A stretch of DNA of 64,000 nucleotides. Origin: Blastococcus haudaquaticus. Lineage in GTDB: Bacteria > Actinomycetota > Actinomycetes > Mycobacteriales > Geodermatophilaceae. The stretch spans positions 682,001 through 746,000 of the forward strand of contig NZ_OCNK01000001.1 of assembly GCF_900230285.1 (NCBI RefSeq), in the 5' to 3' direction. A model generated the notes under the pieces. That model did no database searches. It saw only the letters and a program-made list of their open reading frames with translations, and had not been told where the DNA came from. The translations under genes and the position numbers were made by a program. Each line of letters opens with the position of its first letter. Position 1 is the first letter of the stretch. Of the stretch, positions 23,503 through 30,947 are shown one piece after another.

Positions 23503-23842
23503 CGCAAAATTCCAGTCACAGGTACGTCCAGTCGTAGCCCGATCTGCCCGATCCGGGGACTGTTGCACGGCCTCCTGATCGACGCCAGTCGGAAGCGCCT
23601 CGTCGCGCCGCCCGGACGGGACGGGGTGCGGACCAACCGCGCACGGGATCGTGACCGCCCTGATCCCGGCGCGCCGGGCCGCCGAGGGGCTCCACGTCCC
23701 TGACCGGACACGCCGATGTCCGGCGACGGTCCGCACGTGCCAGCATCGACGACGTGGGCATCGACGCCCGGGGCATCAATGACCGGGGAATCGACGACCG
23801 TCCATGACCCGCTCGCCCACCCCCGATGGCCCAGGAGTGACC
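23503..23842. other. Intergenic region between the importer and GH2 genes
   Basis: About 340 bp of divergent regulatory sequence. It contains four tandem 15-bp units at 23742-23801 and a CCGGACACGCCGATGTCCGG palindrome-like stretch near 23705-23724 (CCGGACA / TGTCCGG). I find no clear promoter hexamers or catabolite operators of the LacI consensus type. Confidence 0.5.
23742..23801 (+). repeat. Four tandem 15-bp units upstream of the GH2 gene
   Basis: Units AGCATCGACGACGTG, GGCATCGACGCCCGG, GGCATCAATGACCGG and GGAATCGACGACCGT follow one another without gaps. The spacing is not a multiple of the helical turn. They read GIDAR/GINDR/GIDDR in one frame but no start precedes them convincingly. 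Confidence 0.55.
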
Positions 23843-25717
23843 ATGCGCGTACGCGCCACCGAGCAGGACGGCACCTACCCCCGGCCGCAGCTGGTGCGCG
23901 AGGGGTGGACCGACCTCTGCGGAACCTGGCAACTGGCGTTCGACGACGCCCGGGCCGGGCTGGACGGCGGCTGGGCCGGGCTGGCCGACCTGGCCGACCG
24001 TGAGGTCTTCGACCGCGACGTCACGGTGCCGTTCCCGCCGGAGTCCGAGGCATCGGGGGTCGGGGACGCCGGTCCGCACTCGGTCTTCTGGTACCGGCGG
24101 ACGCTGCGGTCGGCCGACATCGCCGGTGCCGACGCGGTGGCGACGGACGGGTCTCGCGTCATGCTGCGCTTCGGCGCGGTCGACCACAGCGCTCAGGTCT
24201 GGCTGGACGGCGCGCTGCTCGGATCGCACGAAGGCGGGCAGACGCCCTTCTCCTTCGACGTCACCTCGGTGCTGGCCGGCGGCGACCCCGAGGAGGAACA
24301 CGTCCTGGTCGTCCGGGCGCACGACGACCCGCGGGACGTGACCCAGCCCCGCGGGAAGCAGGACTGGCTCGATGAGCCGCACAGCATCTGGTACTCCCGC
24401 ACGAGCGGCATCTGGCAGCCGGTGTGGTGCGAGGTCGTGCCTGCCGTGTCGGTCGAGCACCTGGCGTGGACCCCGGACCTGCCCGGCGCCGCGGTGCACC
24501 TCGGACTCACCCTGCGGGAGGCGCCGGCCGACCCGGTGACCGTGGCGGTGCGGCTGGAACTGGACGGGCAACTGCTCGGCGAGCACCGGGTCCGCGTCGA
24601 CGAGCAGCGGATCAGCACCACCGTGGCCGTACCCGCACTCCGGAACGGGCAGGCCCGTCAGGACATGACGTGGTCCCCGGAGGAGCCCCGGCTGGTCGAC
24701 GCCACGGTGCAGGTGCTCGCCGGCCCGGCGGGTGCGGACGGCGAGCGGGTCGTCGACGAGGTCAGCAGCTACCTGGGCCTGCGCAGCGCGGGGGCGGGCG
24801 GCGGTGCCTTCTTGCTGAACGGCCGGCCGTACTACCTGCGCTCGGTGCTGGGGCAGGGCTACTGGCCGACGTCGCACCTGACCGCACCCGATGCCGGGGC
24901 GCTCCGCCGCGAGGTGGAGCTGACCAAGGACCTCGGCTTCAACGCCGTGCGCGTGCACCAGAAGGTGGAGGACCCGCGGTTCCTCTTCTGGGCGGACCGG
25001 CTCGGTCTCCTGGTGTGGGGGGAGACGGCCAACGCCTTCGCGTTCACCCCCGAGGCGGTCCGGCGGCTCACCACGGAGTGGCTGGACGTCGTCCACCGTG
25101 ACATCAGCCATCCCTGCATCGTGACCTGGGTGCCGCTGAACGAGAGCTGGGGCGTGCACGACATCGCCACGGACCCCGCGCAGCAGGCCTACGCCACCGG
25201 GCTCGCGGCGCTGACCCGGGCGGTCGACCCCAGCCGTCCCGTGGTCAGCAACGACGGCTGGGAACACACCGACAGCGACCTGTGGACGGTGCACGACTAC
25301 GCCGACACGGGTGCGGTTCTCGCGCAGCGGTACGGCACCGCGGACATGGGCGAGACGGTCGGGCGACCCGGGCCGGAAGGCCGGGTGATCCGGCTGCCGG
25401 GCGGCACCGACCGCGGGCAGCCGCTGATGCTGACCGAGTTCGGTGGTGTCCGGTACACGCCCGCTCTGCCCGAGGAGCAGGCAGAGAAACGCACCTGGGG
25501 GTACTCGACCGCCTCCGACGCCGAGGACTTCGCGCGGCGGCTGACCGACCTGCTGTCCGCCGTCCACGGCTCCCCCGTGCTCGCCGGGTTCTGCTACACC
25601 CAGCTCACCGACACCATGCAGGAGGCCAACGGCCTGCTGGACGAGGACCGCCGGCCGAAGCTGCCCGTCGAGCGGCTGCGCCGGATCATCACCGGCCGGC
25701 CGGACGCGGCTGTCTGA
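23843..25717 (+). CDS. Glycoside hydrolase family 2 protein
   Basis: A 624-aa enzyme with the GH2 layout: a sugar-binding jelly-roll (LCGTWQLAFDD, FWYRRTL, VWLDGALLGSHEGG), an Ig-like middle, and a TIM barrel from about residue 290. The acid/base Glu is in PLNESWGV (about E434) and the nucleophile Glu in MLTEFGG (about E532). No signal peptide, so it is cytosolic, fitting cleavage of an imported glycoside. I prefer the ATG at 23843 (AGGAG 5 nt upstream) over the ATG at 23804. Specificity (galactosidase, glucuronidase or mannosidase) is not resolved. Confidence 0.9.
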   Translation: MRVRATEQDGTYPRPQLVREGWTDLCGTWQLAFDDARAGLDGGWAGLADLADREVFDRDVTVPFPPESEASGVGDAGPHSVFWYRRTLRSADIAGADAVATDGSRVMLRFGAVDHSAQVWLDGALLGSHEGGQTPFSFDVTSVLAGGDPEEEHVLVVRAHDDPRDVTQPRGKQDWLDEPHSIWYSRTSGIWQPVWCEVVPAVSVEHLAWTPDLPGAAVHLGLTLREAPADPVTVAVRLELDGQLLGEHRVRVDEQRISTTVAVPALRNGQARQDMTWSPEEPRLVDATVQVLAGPAGADGERVVDEVSSYLGLRSAGAGGGAFLLNGRPYYLRSVLGQGYWPTSHLTAPDAGALRREVELTKDLGFNAVRVHQKVEDPRFLFWADRLGLLVWGETANAFAFTPEAVRRLTTEWLDVVHRDISHPCIVTWVPLNESWGVHDIATDPAQQAYATGLAALTRAVDPSRPVVSNDGWEHTDSDLWTVHDYADTGAVLAQRYGTADMGETVGRPGPEGRVIRLPGGTDRGQPLMLTEFGGVRYTPALPEEQAEKRTWGYSTASDAEDFARRLTDLLSAVHGSPVLAGFCYTQLTDTMQEANGLLDEDRRPKLPVERLRRIITGRPDAAV

Positions 25718-25753
25718 CGTCCAGCAGGACCGCCCGCGCTGGTCGTCGTCCGG

Positions 25754-26482
25754 ATGCCCTTCACCCCGAGCCACGCGGCGGCGGTGCTGCCGTTCCTGCG
25801 CACACCCCTGCCGGCGTCGGCACTCGTCATCGGGAGCGTCACCCCGGACCTGCCCTTCTACCTGCCGATCGGCTTCCCGTGGGCGACGCACACCGCCGTC
25901 GCCGTCGTCACGACCGATCTGGCCCTGGGCCTCGTGGCCTGGGCGGTCTGGCACGGGCTCCTGGCACGACCGGCACTGGCCGCCGCGCCCGCGGCGCTGC
26001 GGGGTCGGATCCCCGGGCCGGCGCCCGGTCTCCGCGCCCGCCTCGCTCCCGCGACCCGCGTGGGCTGGACGCTGCTCGCCCTGGCGGTCGGCGCCGGCAC
26101 CCACGTGCTCTGGGACGAGTTCACCCACCCGCGGCGCTGGGGACCCGAGCACCTCCCCGCCCTCCGGGAGACCTGGGCCGGGCTACCCGCCTACAGCTGG
26201 CTCCAGTACGGCACGAGCGTGCTGGGCTGCGTCGTCCTCCTGGTCTGGTTCGGCCGCTGGTGGCGCCGCACCGCGCACCGGCCCGACGTACGCCGCCCCG
26301 GTGTGCGATGGGCGTGGCTGCTGCTCGCCGCGGTCGCGACGACCGTCGGGATCGCGGCCGCGGTCGGCGAGCCGGACCTCGGCGCGGCCATCTTCGCCGC
26401 CTCCACCCGGGGCGGCGGAACGGCGCTGGTCGTGGCCGCGGCGCTGGCTGCCGCCTGGCACGTCCGCCACCGGGGGCGCTGA
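25754..26482 (+). CDS. DUF4184 family membrane protein
   Basis: A 242-aa polytopic membrane protein. It begins MPFTPSHAAAVLPFLR, the diagnostic start of the DUF4184 family. It also has THVLWDEFTH, giving metal-type His/Asp/Glu residues near a membrane face, reminiscent of the YdjM/LexA-regulated metal-dependent hydrolase superfamily. Four to five hydrophobic segments. Function unknown. It is convergent with a small membrane protein gene. Confidence 0.85.
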   Translation: MPFTPSHAAAVLPFLRTPLPASALVIGSVTPDLPFYLPIGFPWATHTAVAVVTTDLALGLVAWAVWHGLLARPALAAAPAALRGRIPGPAPGLRARLAPATRVGWTLLALAVGAGTHVLWDEFTHPRRWGPEHLPALRETWAGLPAYSWLQYGTSVLGCVVLLVWFGRWWRRTAHRPDVRRPGVRWAWLLLAAVATTVGIAAAVGEPDLGAAIFAASTRGGGTALVVAAALAAAWHVRHRGR

Positions 26483-26483
26483 C

Positions 26484-26912
26484 TCAGCCGCCGGGGCAGC
26501 GGTTGTCGCCGCCGCTGTGCTCCTGGCAGACGGGCGGCCCGGAGTCGGGCGCCGGCCCGCCGCCGGCACCGCGGTACTCCTGTGCGAGCAGCAGCCCGGC
26601 CGGGACCGCGGCCACGATCAGCGCCGCACCGAAGCAGGCGGCGGCCACCCGCCGGGTCCGCCAGGTGAGGGCCAGCCCGAGCAGCGGCAGTCCGAGCGCC
26701 AGGGCGACCGCGACGAGGTACAGCGTGGTGGTCTGGGCGCGCTCGGCCGCCGTCGGCTCCTCGCCGAAGAACGGGGCGGATCCGATCGCGCCGCCGAACA
26801 CCAGCAGCGGCGGGACGAGCACCCAGGCCAGCCAGACCAGCACCAGCGGGGCGGGGGACGTCCTTCCCGGCCGGTCGCCCGCCAGCCGCGCCCAGCCCGC
26901 CTCGTCGCCCAC
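26484..26912 (-). CDS. Hypothetical membrane protein, about 142 aa
   Basis: Not recognised. It has three hydrophobic segments (PLVLVWLAWVLVPPLLVFGG, LYLVAVALALGLPLLGLAL, VAAACFGAALIVAAVPAGLL), and a short extracellular-looking tail with two cysteines (VCQEHSGGDNRC) that could form a disulfide. Start chosen at the GTG at 26912 because CAGGAT lies 6 nt upstream. An in-frame start at 26975 is possible. Confidence 0.65.
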   Translation of the reverse strand: MGDEAGWARLAGDRPGRTSPAPLVLVWLAWVLVPPLLVFGGAIGSAPFFGEEPTAAERAQTTTLYLVAVALALGLPLLGLALTWRTRRVAAACFGAALIVAAVPAGLLLAQEYRGAGGGPAPDSGPPVCQEHSGGDNRCPGG

Positions 26913-27093
26913 GGCGGGATCCTGCCCCGGCCCGGCCCGCGCCGGGGAGCACGACACGCGCCCGCCGTGGCCCACGGACGGGCGAGGCTCCGGCGCCGGT
27001 GGATCCGGAGGGCGTCGCGGGCCCGCGCCTATGATCGCGACGGTTCGCCGACCGTCGTGCCGTTGCGAACCGGTCCCGGCTGAGGAGGCTCCC

Positions 27094-28335
27094 GTGCGGA
27101 CGCCCGAGGAAGAGCTCGCCCGCGCTCTCGCGCGCTACGAGTGGGTCCTGGCCAACGTCGCCGACGGGATCTACGGCCTCGACGCCCACGGCCGGGTGGA
27201 GTTCGTGAACCCCTCGGCGGTCCGCATCACCGGCTACCCGCCCACCGAGCAGCGCGGCCACGACCAGCACGCCATCCTGCACCACCGTCGTCTCGACGGC
27301 TCCCCCTACTCGCGCGAGGACTGCCCCGTCTGGAAGGCCCTCCGCAGCGGGCACACCGTGGCCGCCGACGACGAGGTGTTCTGGCGCAAGGACGGCACCC
27401 CGGTGCCGGTCGAGCTGATCGCCGTCCCGACCGTCGAGGACGGTGAGGTGACCGGCGTCATCGTGTCCTTCCGCGACCTGACCGAGCGGCGGGAGGCGGC
27501 GCAGCAGGCCGCAGAGATCGACCGGCTGGCCCGGGAGGCCGCCGCGTCGCGCGCTCTCTCCGACCGGCTCCAGCAGGCGCTGCTCACCCCGCCGCCCGAG
27601 CCCGACCACCTGCACGTCGTCGTCCGCTACCTGCCGGCCGGCCACGAGGCGCAGGTCGGCGGGGACTGGTACGACGCCTTCCTGCAGCCCGACGGCGCGA
27701 CGATGGTCGCGATCGGCGACGTCGTCGGCCACGGCAGCGCCGCCGCGGCCGCGATGGGGCAGCTGCGCGGCATCCTCCGCGCCCTGGCCTACGACAACGA
27801 CGAGCCACCGGCGGCGACCCTCGGCCGCGTGGACCGGGCCGCGCGGGGGCTCGCCGTCTCGACGCTCGCGACCGCGATCCTGGCTCGCGTGGAGCGGCAT
27901 CCCGACGTCCCGGTGACCGGGCAGCGCGTAATCCGGTGGAGCAACGCGGGCCACGTCCCCCCGCTGCTGCTGGCGCCGGACGGCACCTCACGGGTGCTCG
28001 CGACGAGCCCCGACCTGATGCTCGGCGTGGATCCGTCCGCCACGCGCCGGGACCACACCGTCGACCTCGACAACGGGCACACCCTGCTGCTGGTCACCGA
28101 CGGCCTGGTCGAACGTCGGGGCTGCGACCTGGACCAGGGCATGGCCCGCCTCCAGGCCGCGCTGCGCGACCTGGGCGGGAAACCGCTCGACGAGGTGCTG
28201 GACACGGTTCTCGACCGGCTGGTGCCCCGGGCCGGCGAGGACGACGTCGCCGCCGTCGGCATCCGGGCCTATCCCGAGGACCGACCGCGCCCGGCGGAGG
28301 CCGGACCCAACCGACTGCCCCCCGGCGTCGAGTGA
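27094..28335 (+). CDS. PAS domain-containing SpoIIE/RsbU-type PP2C phosphatase
   Basis: A 413-aa cytosolic sensor-phosphatase. A PAS domain (about 15-130: YEWVLANVADGIYGLDAHG, EVFWRKDGTPVPVEL, FRDLTERREA) is joined by a coiled linker to a SpoIIE PP2C domain (about 185-400). Metal-binding Asp motifs are GGDWYDAF, AIGDVVGHG and LVTDGLVERR. Such proteins dephosphorylate anti-anti-sigma factors in partner-switching stress pathways. The partner is not adjacent, although an RsbW-like ATPase lies at 54.9 kb. GTG start with GAGGAGG 5 nt upstream. Confidence 0.93.
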   Translation: MRTPEEELARALARYEWVLANVADGIYGLDAHGRVEFVNPSAVRITGYPPTEQRGHDQHAILHHRRLDGSPYSREDCPVWKALRSGHTVAADDEVFWRKDGTPVPVELIAVPTVEDGEVTGVIVSFRDLTERREAAQQAAEIDRLAREAAASRALSDRLQQALLTPPPEPDHLHVVVRYLPAGHEAQVGGDWYDAFLQPDGATMVAIGDVVGHGSAAAAAMGQLRGILRALAYDNDEPPAATLGRVDRAARGLAVSTLATAILARVERHPDVPVTGQRVIRWSNAGHVPPLLLAPDGTSRVLATSPDLMLGVDPSATRRDHTVDLDNGHTLLLVTDGLVERRGCDLDQGMARLQAALRDLGGKPLDEVLDTVLDRLVPRAGEDDVAAVGIRAYPEDRPRPAEAGPNRLPPGVE

Positions 28336-28670
28336 CGCCGGCCCCCTCCCCCGACGGGAGGGGGCCGGCGGCGCACTCTGTCGATGACGATGGTCGTCTC
28401 GTTCAGGCCGACCTCGGCCGTGACCACCCGCTCCCCCTTGCCCACGGGGGCGAGGGTGCGGACCTTCCACTCCCCGGGAGCGGCGAAGAACCGGAACTCA
28501 CCCTCGGGGCTAGTGACCACCTCGGCGGTGAACTCGCCCGTCCCGTCGAGGAGTCGGACGTAGGCGCCGGCCACCGGGGCGCCGTCGTGCCACACCTGGC
28601 CCTGGATGACCGTCTGCGTGCTCAGGTCGATGCCGGCCAGGCCGCCGCCCTGCTTCGGTGCTCCGCACAT
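28269..28670 (-). CDS. sseC: DUF1416 protein SseC with an unusual C-terminal read-through
   Basis: A 133-aa protein. Residues 1-98 are a standard DUF1416/SseC domain (MCGAPKQGGGL, VIQGQVWHDGAPVAGAYVRL, GEFRFFAAPGEWKVRTL, VGLNETTIVI), found next to thiosulfate sulfurtransferase genes in actinobacteria. The family normally ends just after NETTI. Here no stop occurs, and the frame runs through the terminator hairpin at 28336-28370 and 67 bp into the convergent phosphatase gene. This adds a Pro/Gly/Arg-rich tail of about 34 residues. It starts 6 bp after the sulfurtransferase stop. Confidence 0.85.
   Translation of the reverse strand: MCGAPKQGGGLAGIDLSTQTVIQGQVWHDGAPVAGAYVRLLDGTGEFTAEVVTSPEGEFRFFAAPGEWKVRTLAPVGKGERVVTAEVGLNETTIVIDRVRRRPPPVGGGGRRHSTPGGSRLGPASAGRGRSSG
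28336..28370. terminator. Hairpin between the phosphatase and sseC genes
   Basis: Perfect 15-bp stem CGCCGGCCCCCTCCC / GGGAGGGGGCCGGCG with loop CCGAC, starting immediately after the phosphatase stop. It is symmetrical enough to act in both directions. It lies inside the extended sseC frame. Confidence 0.8.
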
Positions 28671-28676
28671 GTCAGC

Positions 28677-29504
28677 TCACTTCTCGATCGGGACGCCGAC
28701 GAGCGAGCCGTACTCGACCCAGCTGCCGTCGTAGTTCTTGACGTCGTTCTTGCCGAGCAGCTCGCGCAGCACGAACCACGTGTGGCTCGAGCGCTCGCCG
28801 ATCCGGCAGTAGGCGATGGTCGCCTTCGAGTCGTCGAAGCCCTGCTCCGCGTAGAGCTTCTCCAGCTCCTCGTCGGACTTGAACGTGCCGTCCTCGTTGG
28901 CCGCCTTGCTCCACGGGATGTTCTGCGCGGTCGGGACGTGCCCGCCCTTCTGCGCCTGCTCCTGCGGGAGGTGCGCCGGGGCGAGGATCTTGCCGGAGAA
29001 CTCGTCGGGCGAGCGGACGTCGATGATGTTCTTCGAGCCGATGGAGGCCACGACCTCGTCGCGGAAGGCGCGGATCGAGAGATCGGGCTCCTGGGCCGTG
29101 TACTGGGTGGCCGGGCGCTCGACGGCGTCCTTGGACAGCGGACGCCCGTCCAGCTCCCACTTCTTGCGGCCGCCGTCGATGAGCTTGACGTCCTGGTGGC
29201 CGTAGAGCTTGAAGTACCAGTAGGCGTAGGCGGCGAACCAGTTGTTGTTGCCGCCGTAGAGGACCACGGTGTCGTCGTTGCCGATGCCGCGCGAGGACAG
29301 CAGCGCCTCGAAGGCGCTCTTGTCGACGAAGTCACGGCGCAGCGGGTCCTGCAGGTCCTTCTTCCAGTCCAGCTTGACGGCACCCTCGAGGTGGCCGCCG
29401 TCGTAGGCGCTGGTGTCCTCGTCGACCTCGACGAAGACGAGACCGGGGGTCCCGAGGTTCTCCTGGGCCCAGTCGGCGGTGACGAGCACGTCGGTGCGGC
29501 TCAT
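28677..29504 (-). CDS. Thiosulfate sulfurtransferase (rhodanese), CysA2/CysA3/SseA type
   Basis: A 275-aa protein of two rhodanese domains that transfers sulfane sulfur from thiosulfate to thiol acceptors. Domain 1 (about 1-140) is inactive-type (YDGGHLEGAVKLDWKKDL). Domain 2 holds the catalytic loop AYCRIGERSSHTW with the active Cys at residue 233. It matches mycobacterial CysA2/CysA3 and, like them, precedes sseC. ATG with ACGGAGGAACC upstream. Expression is probably under the leader region at 29541-29815. Confidence 0.93.
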   Translation of the reverse strand: MSRTDVLVTADWAQENLGTPGLVFVEVDEDTSAYDGGHLEGAVKLDWKKDLQDPLRRDFVDKSAFEALLSSRGIGNDDTVVLYGGNNNWFAAYAYWYFKLYGHQDVKLIDGGRKKWELDGRPLSKDAVERPATQYTAQEPDLSIRAFRDEVVASIGSKNIIDVRSPDEFSGKILAPAHLPQEQAQKGGHVPTAQNIPWSKAANEDGTFKSDEELEKLYAEQGFDDSKATIAYCRIGERSSHTWFVLRELLGKNDVKNYDGSWVEYGSLVGVPIEK

Positions 29505-29549
29505 TGGTGGTTCCTCCGTAGATCGGTGCGGATGGTCTGGTGCGGATGG

Positions 29550-29684
29550 TCAGGTGCGGGCCGGGACGGCCCGCACGGCGATCAGCTGGAGCTCGCAGCG
29601 GAGCGGTCCGTCCGGGTGACGCCGGCTCGCGACGGCGGCGGACCGATGCGCACGTACGTCGACGTGGCGGGACGGTGCAGTCAT
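29550..29684 (-). CDS. Possible second leader ORF, 44 aa
   Basis: ATG at 29684 opens MTAPSRHVDVRAHRSAAVASRR... and closes 45 nt before the sulfurtransferase start. The RHVDVRxxRSAAVA stretch resembles the RHVDLxRVASALC core of actinobacterial leader peptides but lacks the terminal cysteines. The last codons lie in a strong hairpin. It may be a degenerate or duplicated leader, or chance. Confidence 0.35.
   Translation of the reverse strand: MTAPSRHVDVRAHRSAAVASRRHPDGPLRCELQLIAVRAVPART
29554..29576 (-). terminator. Attenuator-like hairpin upstream of the sulfurtransferase gene
   Basis: Perfect 9-bp stem GTGCGGGCC / GGCCCGCAC with loop GGGAC, 50 nt before the sulfurtransferase ATG. It lies in the leader, together with a repeated GGTGCGGATGGTC at 29525-29551. 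Candidate attenuator or ribosome-site masking stem. Confidence 0.55.
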
Positions 29685-29740
29685 TGCAGGAAGGACCTTC
29701 GGACGGCGGACAGGGCGCGTCTGGACGGTCGGAACCGACC

Positions 29741-29815
29741 TCAGAAGGTCGGACAGAGGCAGCTGCCGACGCGGCACAGGTCAACTGTGCGGCGAGAGGT
29801 CAGCAGGGTGCCCAC
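29741..29815 (-). CDS. 24-aa cysteine-rich leader peptide of the sulfurtransferase operon
   Basis: GTG at 29815 encodes MGTLLTSRRTVDLCRVGSCLCPTF, then TGA; read it as MGTLLTSRRTVDL plus CRVGSCLCPTF. The RR-x-VDL-x-RV-x-S-x-LC pattern is that of the actinobacterial leader peptides in front of sulfur genes, and the three late Cys codons would stall ribosomes when cysteine is short. A TACTCT -10 box lies 6 nt before the GTG, so the transcript would start at the peptide. It is 237 nt upstream of the sulfurtransferase. Mycobacterial cysA2 operons are known to carry polycysteine upstream ORFs. Confidence 0.8.
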   Translation of the reverse strand: MGTLLTSRRTVDLCRVGSCLCPTF

Positions 29816-29832
29816 GGCGCGAGAGTAGCCGA

Positions 29833-30159
29833 TCACGACCGGACCCCGGCATGGGCGTCTACCAGAGCGGTCAGTTCCTCCGGACGCGGCGCGCCGCTGC
29901 TGCGGCCGATCAGCTGCCCGTCCCGGTCGAGGTAGAACAGCGTCGGCGTCAGGCGGACGTCGAGCTCGCGCACCTCCTCGAGGTGGCTCTCCGCGTCGAC
30001 CTGGACGACGGCAAGCCCCGGTCGGGTGGCCTGCAGCTGGTGCAGCCGCGCCTTCGTGGCCCGGCAGGGGCCGCAGAACGCGGTGGAGAACTGCACGACC
30101 GTCAGGTCCGCGTCACCCGGCCGCACACCGAGCCGGCCGAAGGCGGCGTTCCCGCTCAC
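29833..30159 (-). CDS. Thioredoxin-fold protein (ThiX-like)
   Basis: A 108-aa thioredoxin-fold protein with a CGPC active site (QFSTAFCGPCRATKARL) and the cis-Pro loop RLTPTLFYLDRDG. No signal peptide. It occupies the position of mycobacterial Rv0816c (thiX) between the sulfurtransferase and the lmeA homologue. GTG start preceded by GGAGGTGAGC. It is likely to supply reductant for sulfur transfer or general disulfide reduction. Confidence 0.9.
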   Translation of the reverse strand: MSGNAAFGRLGVRPGDADLTVVQFSTAFCGPCRATKARLHQLQATRPGLAVVQVDAESHLEEVRELDVRLTPTLFYLDRDGQLIGRSSGAPRPEELTALVDAHAGVRS

Positions 30160-30221
30160 GCGCTCACCTCCCGCCCTCCGGACGCACCCGTCGCCGGCAC
30201 CAACTCCACCGGGTCGGTGGG

Positions 30222-30917
30222 CTATTCCACCGCGCTCAGGACCGTGTCGTCGGCCTCGACCCGGACGTCGACGCCCTGGGCGGCCGGCCGGACGTCGACG
30301 AGCTGCAGGCCGAAGGGCAGCGCCGGCACGGTGTAGCGCAGGTCGAGCAGGCCCGCGGCCCGGTCGAGCAGGAAGTCGGGCACCTCGACACCCGCACCCG
30401 CCGCCTCGTCGACGTCGACCACGAGATCGTGGCCGTCGAGGGTCACCTGACCGGTCGCGGTGAGCCGGACCTCCTGCCCCAGCAGCTCGACGGTGCGCGT
30501 GATGCGCAGGCCGTCGCCCTCCCGGGACAGCTCGGTGTCGGCCCCCAGTTGCGCCGACAGCAGCGCGTAGGACAGCGTCGCGGTCCCGTCCACGCGCTCG
30601 ACGGGCACCTCCCGCACCGATCCCGACAGCACGCCGGAGAGCGGCACCTCGACCCCACGCAGGACGACGTCGGCCCGGGTGCCCTCCGGCTGCCCCAGCT
30701 GAGCGGCCGTGAGGGCGATGGCCACCTCGTCGTACCGGCCGCCCACGGCCTGCGTCAGGAACGGGAAGCCGGCGATGTCCACCTCCGGCGTGCCCGCCAA
30801 GCCGCCCTGCTCGGCGAGCTGCTGCGCCACCTGGTTCTCCGCGTACCCGACGGAGACGCGGTCGGCCAGGACCAGCAGACCCAGCACGAGCAGCCCGACC
30901 ACCAGCAGCGCCTTCAC
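30222..30917 (-). CDS. DUF2993 lipid-binding protein (LmeA-like)
   Basis: A 231-aa exported or membrane-anchored protein. The N-terminal hydrophobic signal/anchor is KALLVVGLLVLGLLVLAD, followed by a DUF2993 beta-rich domain (IAGFPFLTQAVGGRYDEVAI, VPLSGVLSGSV, LPFGLQLVDVRPAAQGV). The mycobacterial homologue in this position, LmeA (Rv0817c), binds phosphoinositides and supports lipomannan elongation. Whether that pathway exists here is unknown. Confidence 0.9.
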   Translation of the reverse strand: MKALLVVGLLVLGLLVLADRVSVGYAENQVAQQLAEQGGLAGTPEVDIAGFPFLTQAVGGRYDEVAIALTAAQLGQPEGTRADVVLRGVEVPLSGVLSGSVREVPVERVDGTATLSYALLSAQLGADTELSREGDGLRITRTVELLGQEVRLTATGQVTLDGHDLVVDVDEAAGAGVEVPDFLLDRAAGLLDLRYTVPALPFGLQLVDVRPAAQGVDVRVEADDTVLSAVE

Positions 30918-30947
30918 ATCGTCCCCTGCGTCACGGCGTCCCGTGCC

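Noticed and set aside
23516-26152. 878-codon open frame antisense to the GH2 and DUF4184 genes
   Set aside because: The sense genes carry catalytic motifs and good starts. The antisense frame has biased composition and crosses gene boundaries and the intergenic region.
29741-29815. Riboswitch (SAM or cobalamin) in the sulfurtransferase leader
   Set aside because: No conserved riboswitch core is recognisable. The Cys-rich peptide explains the leader better.
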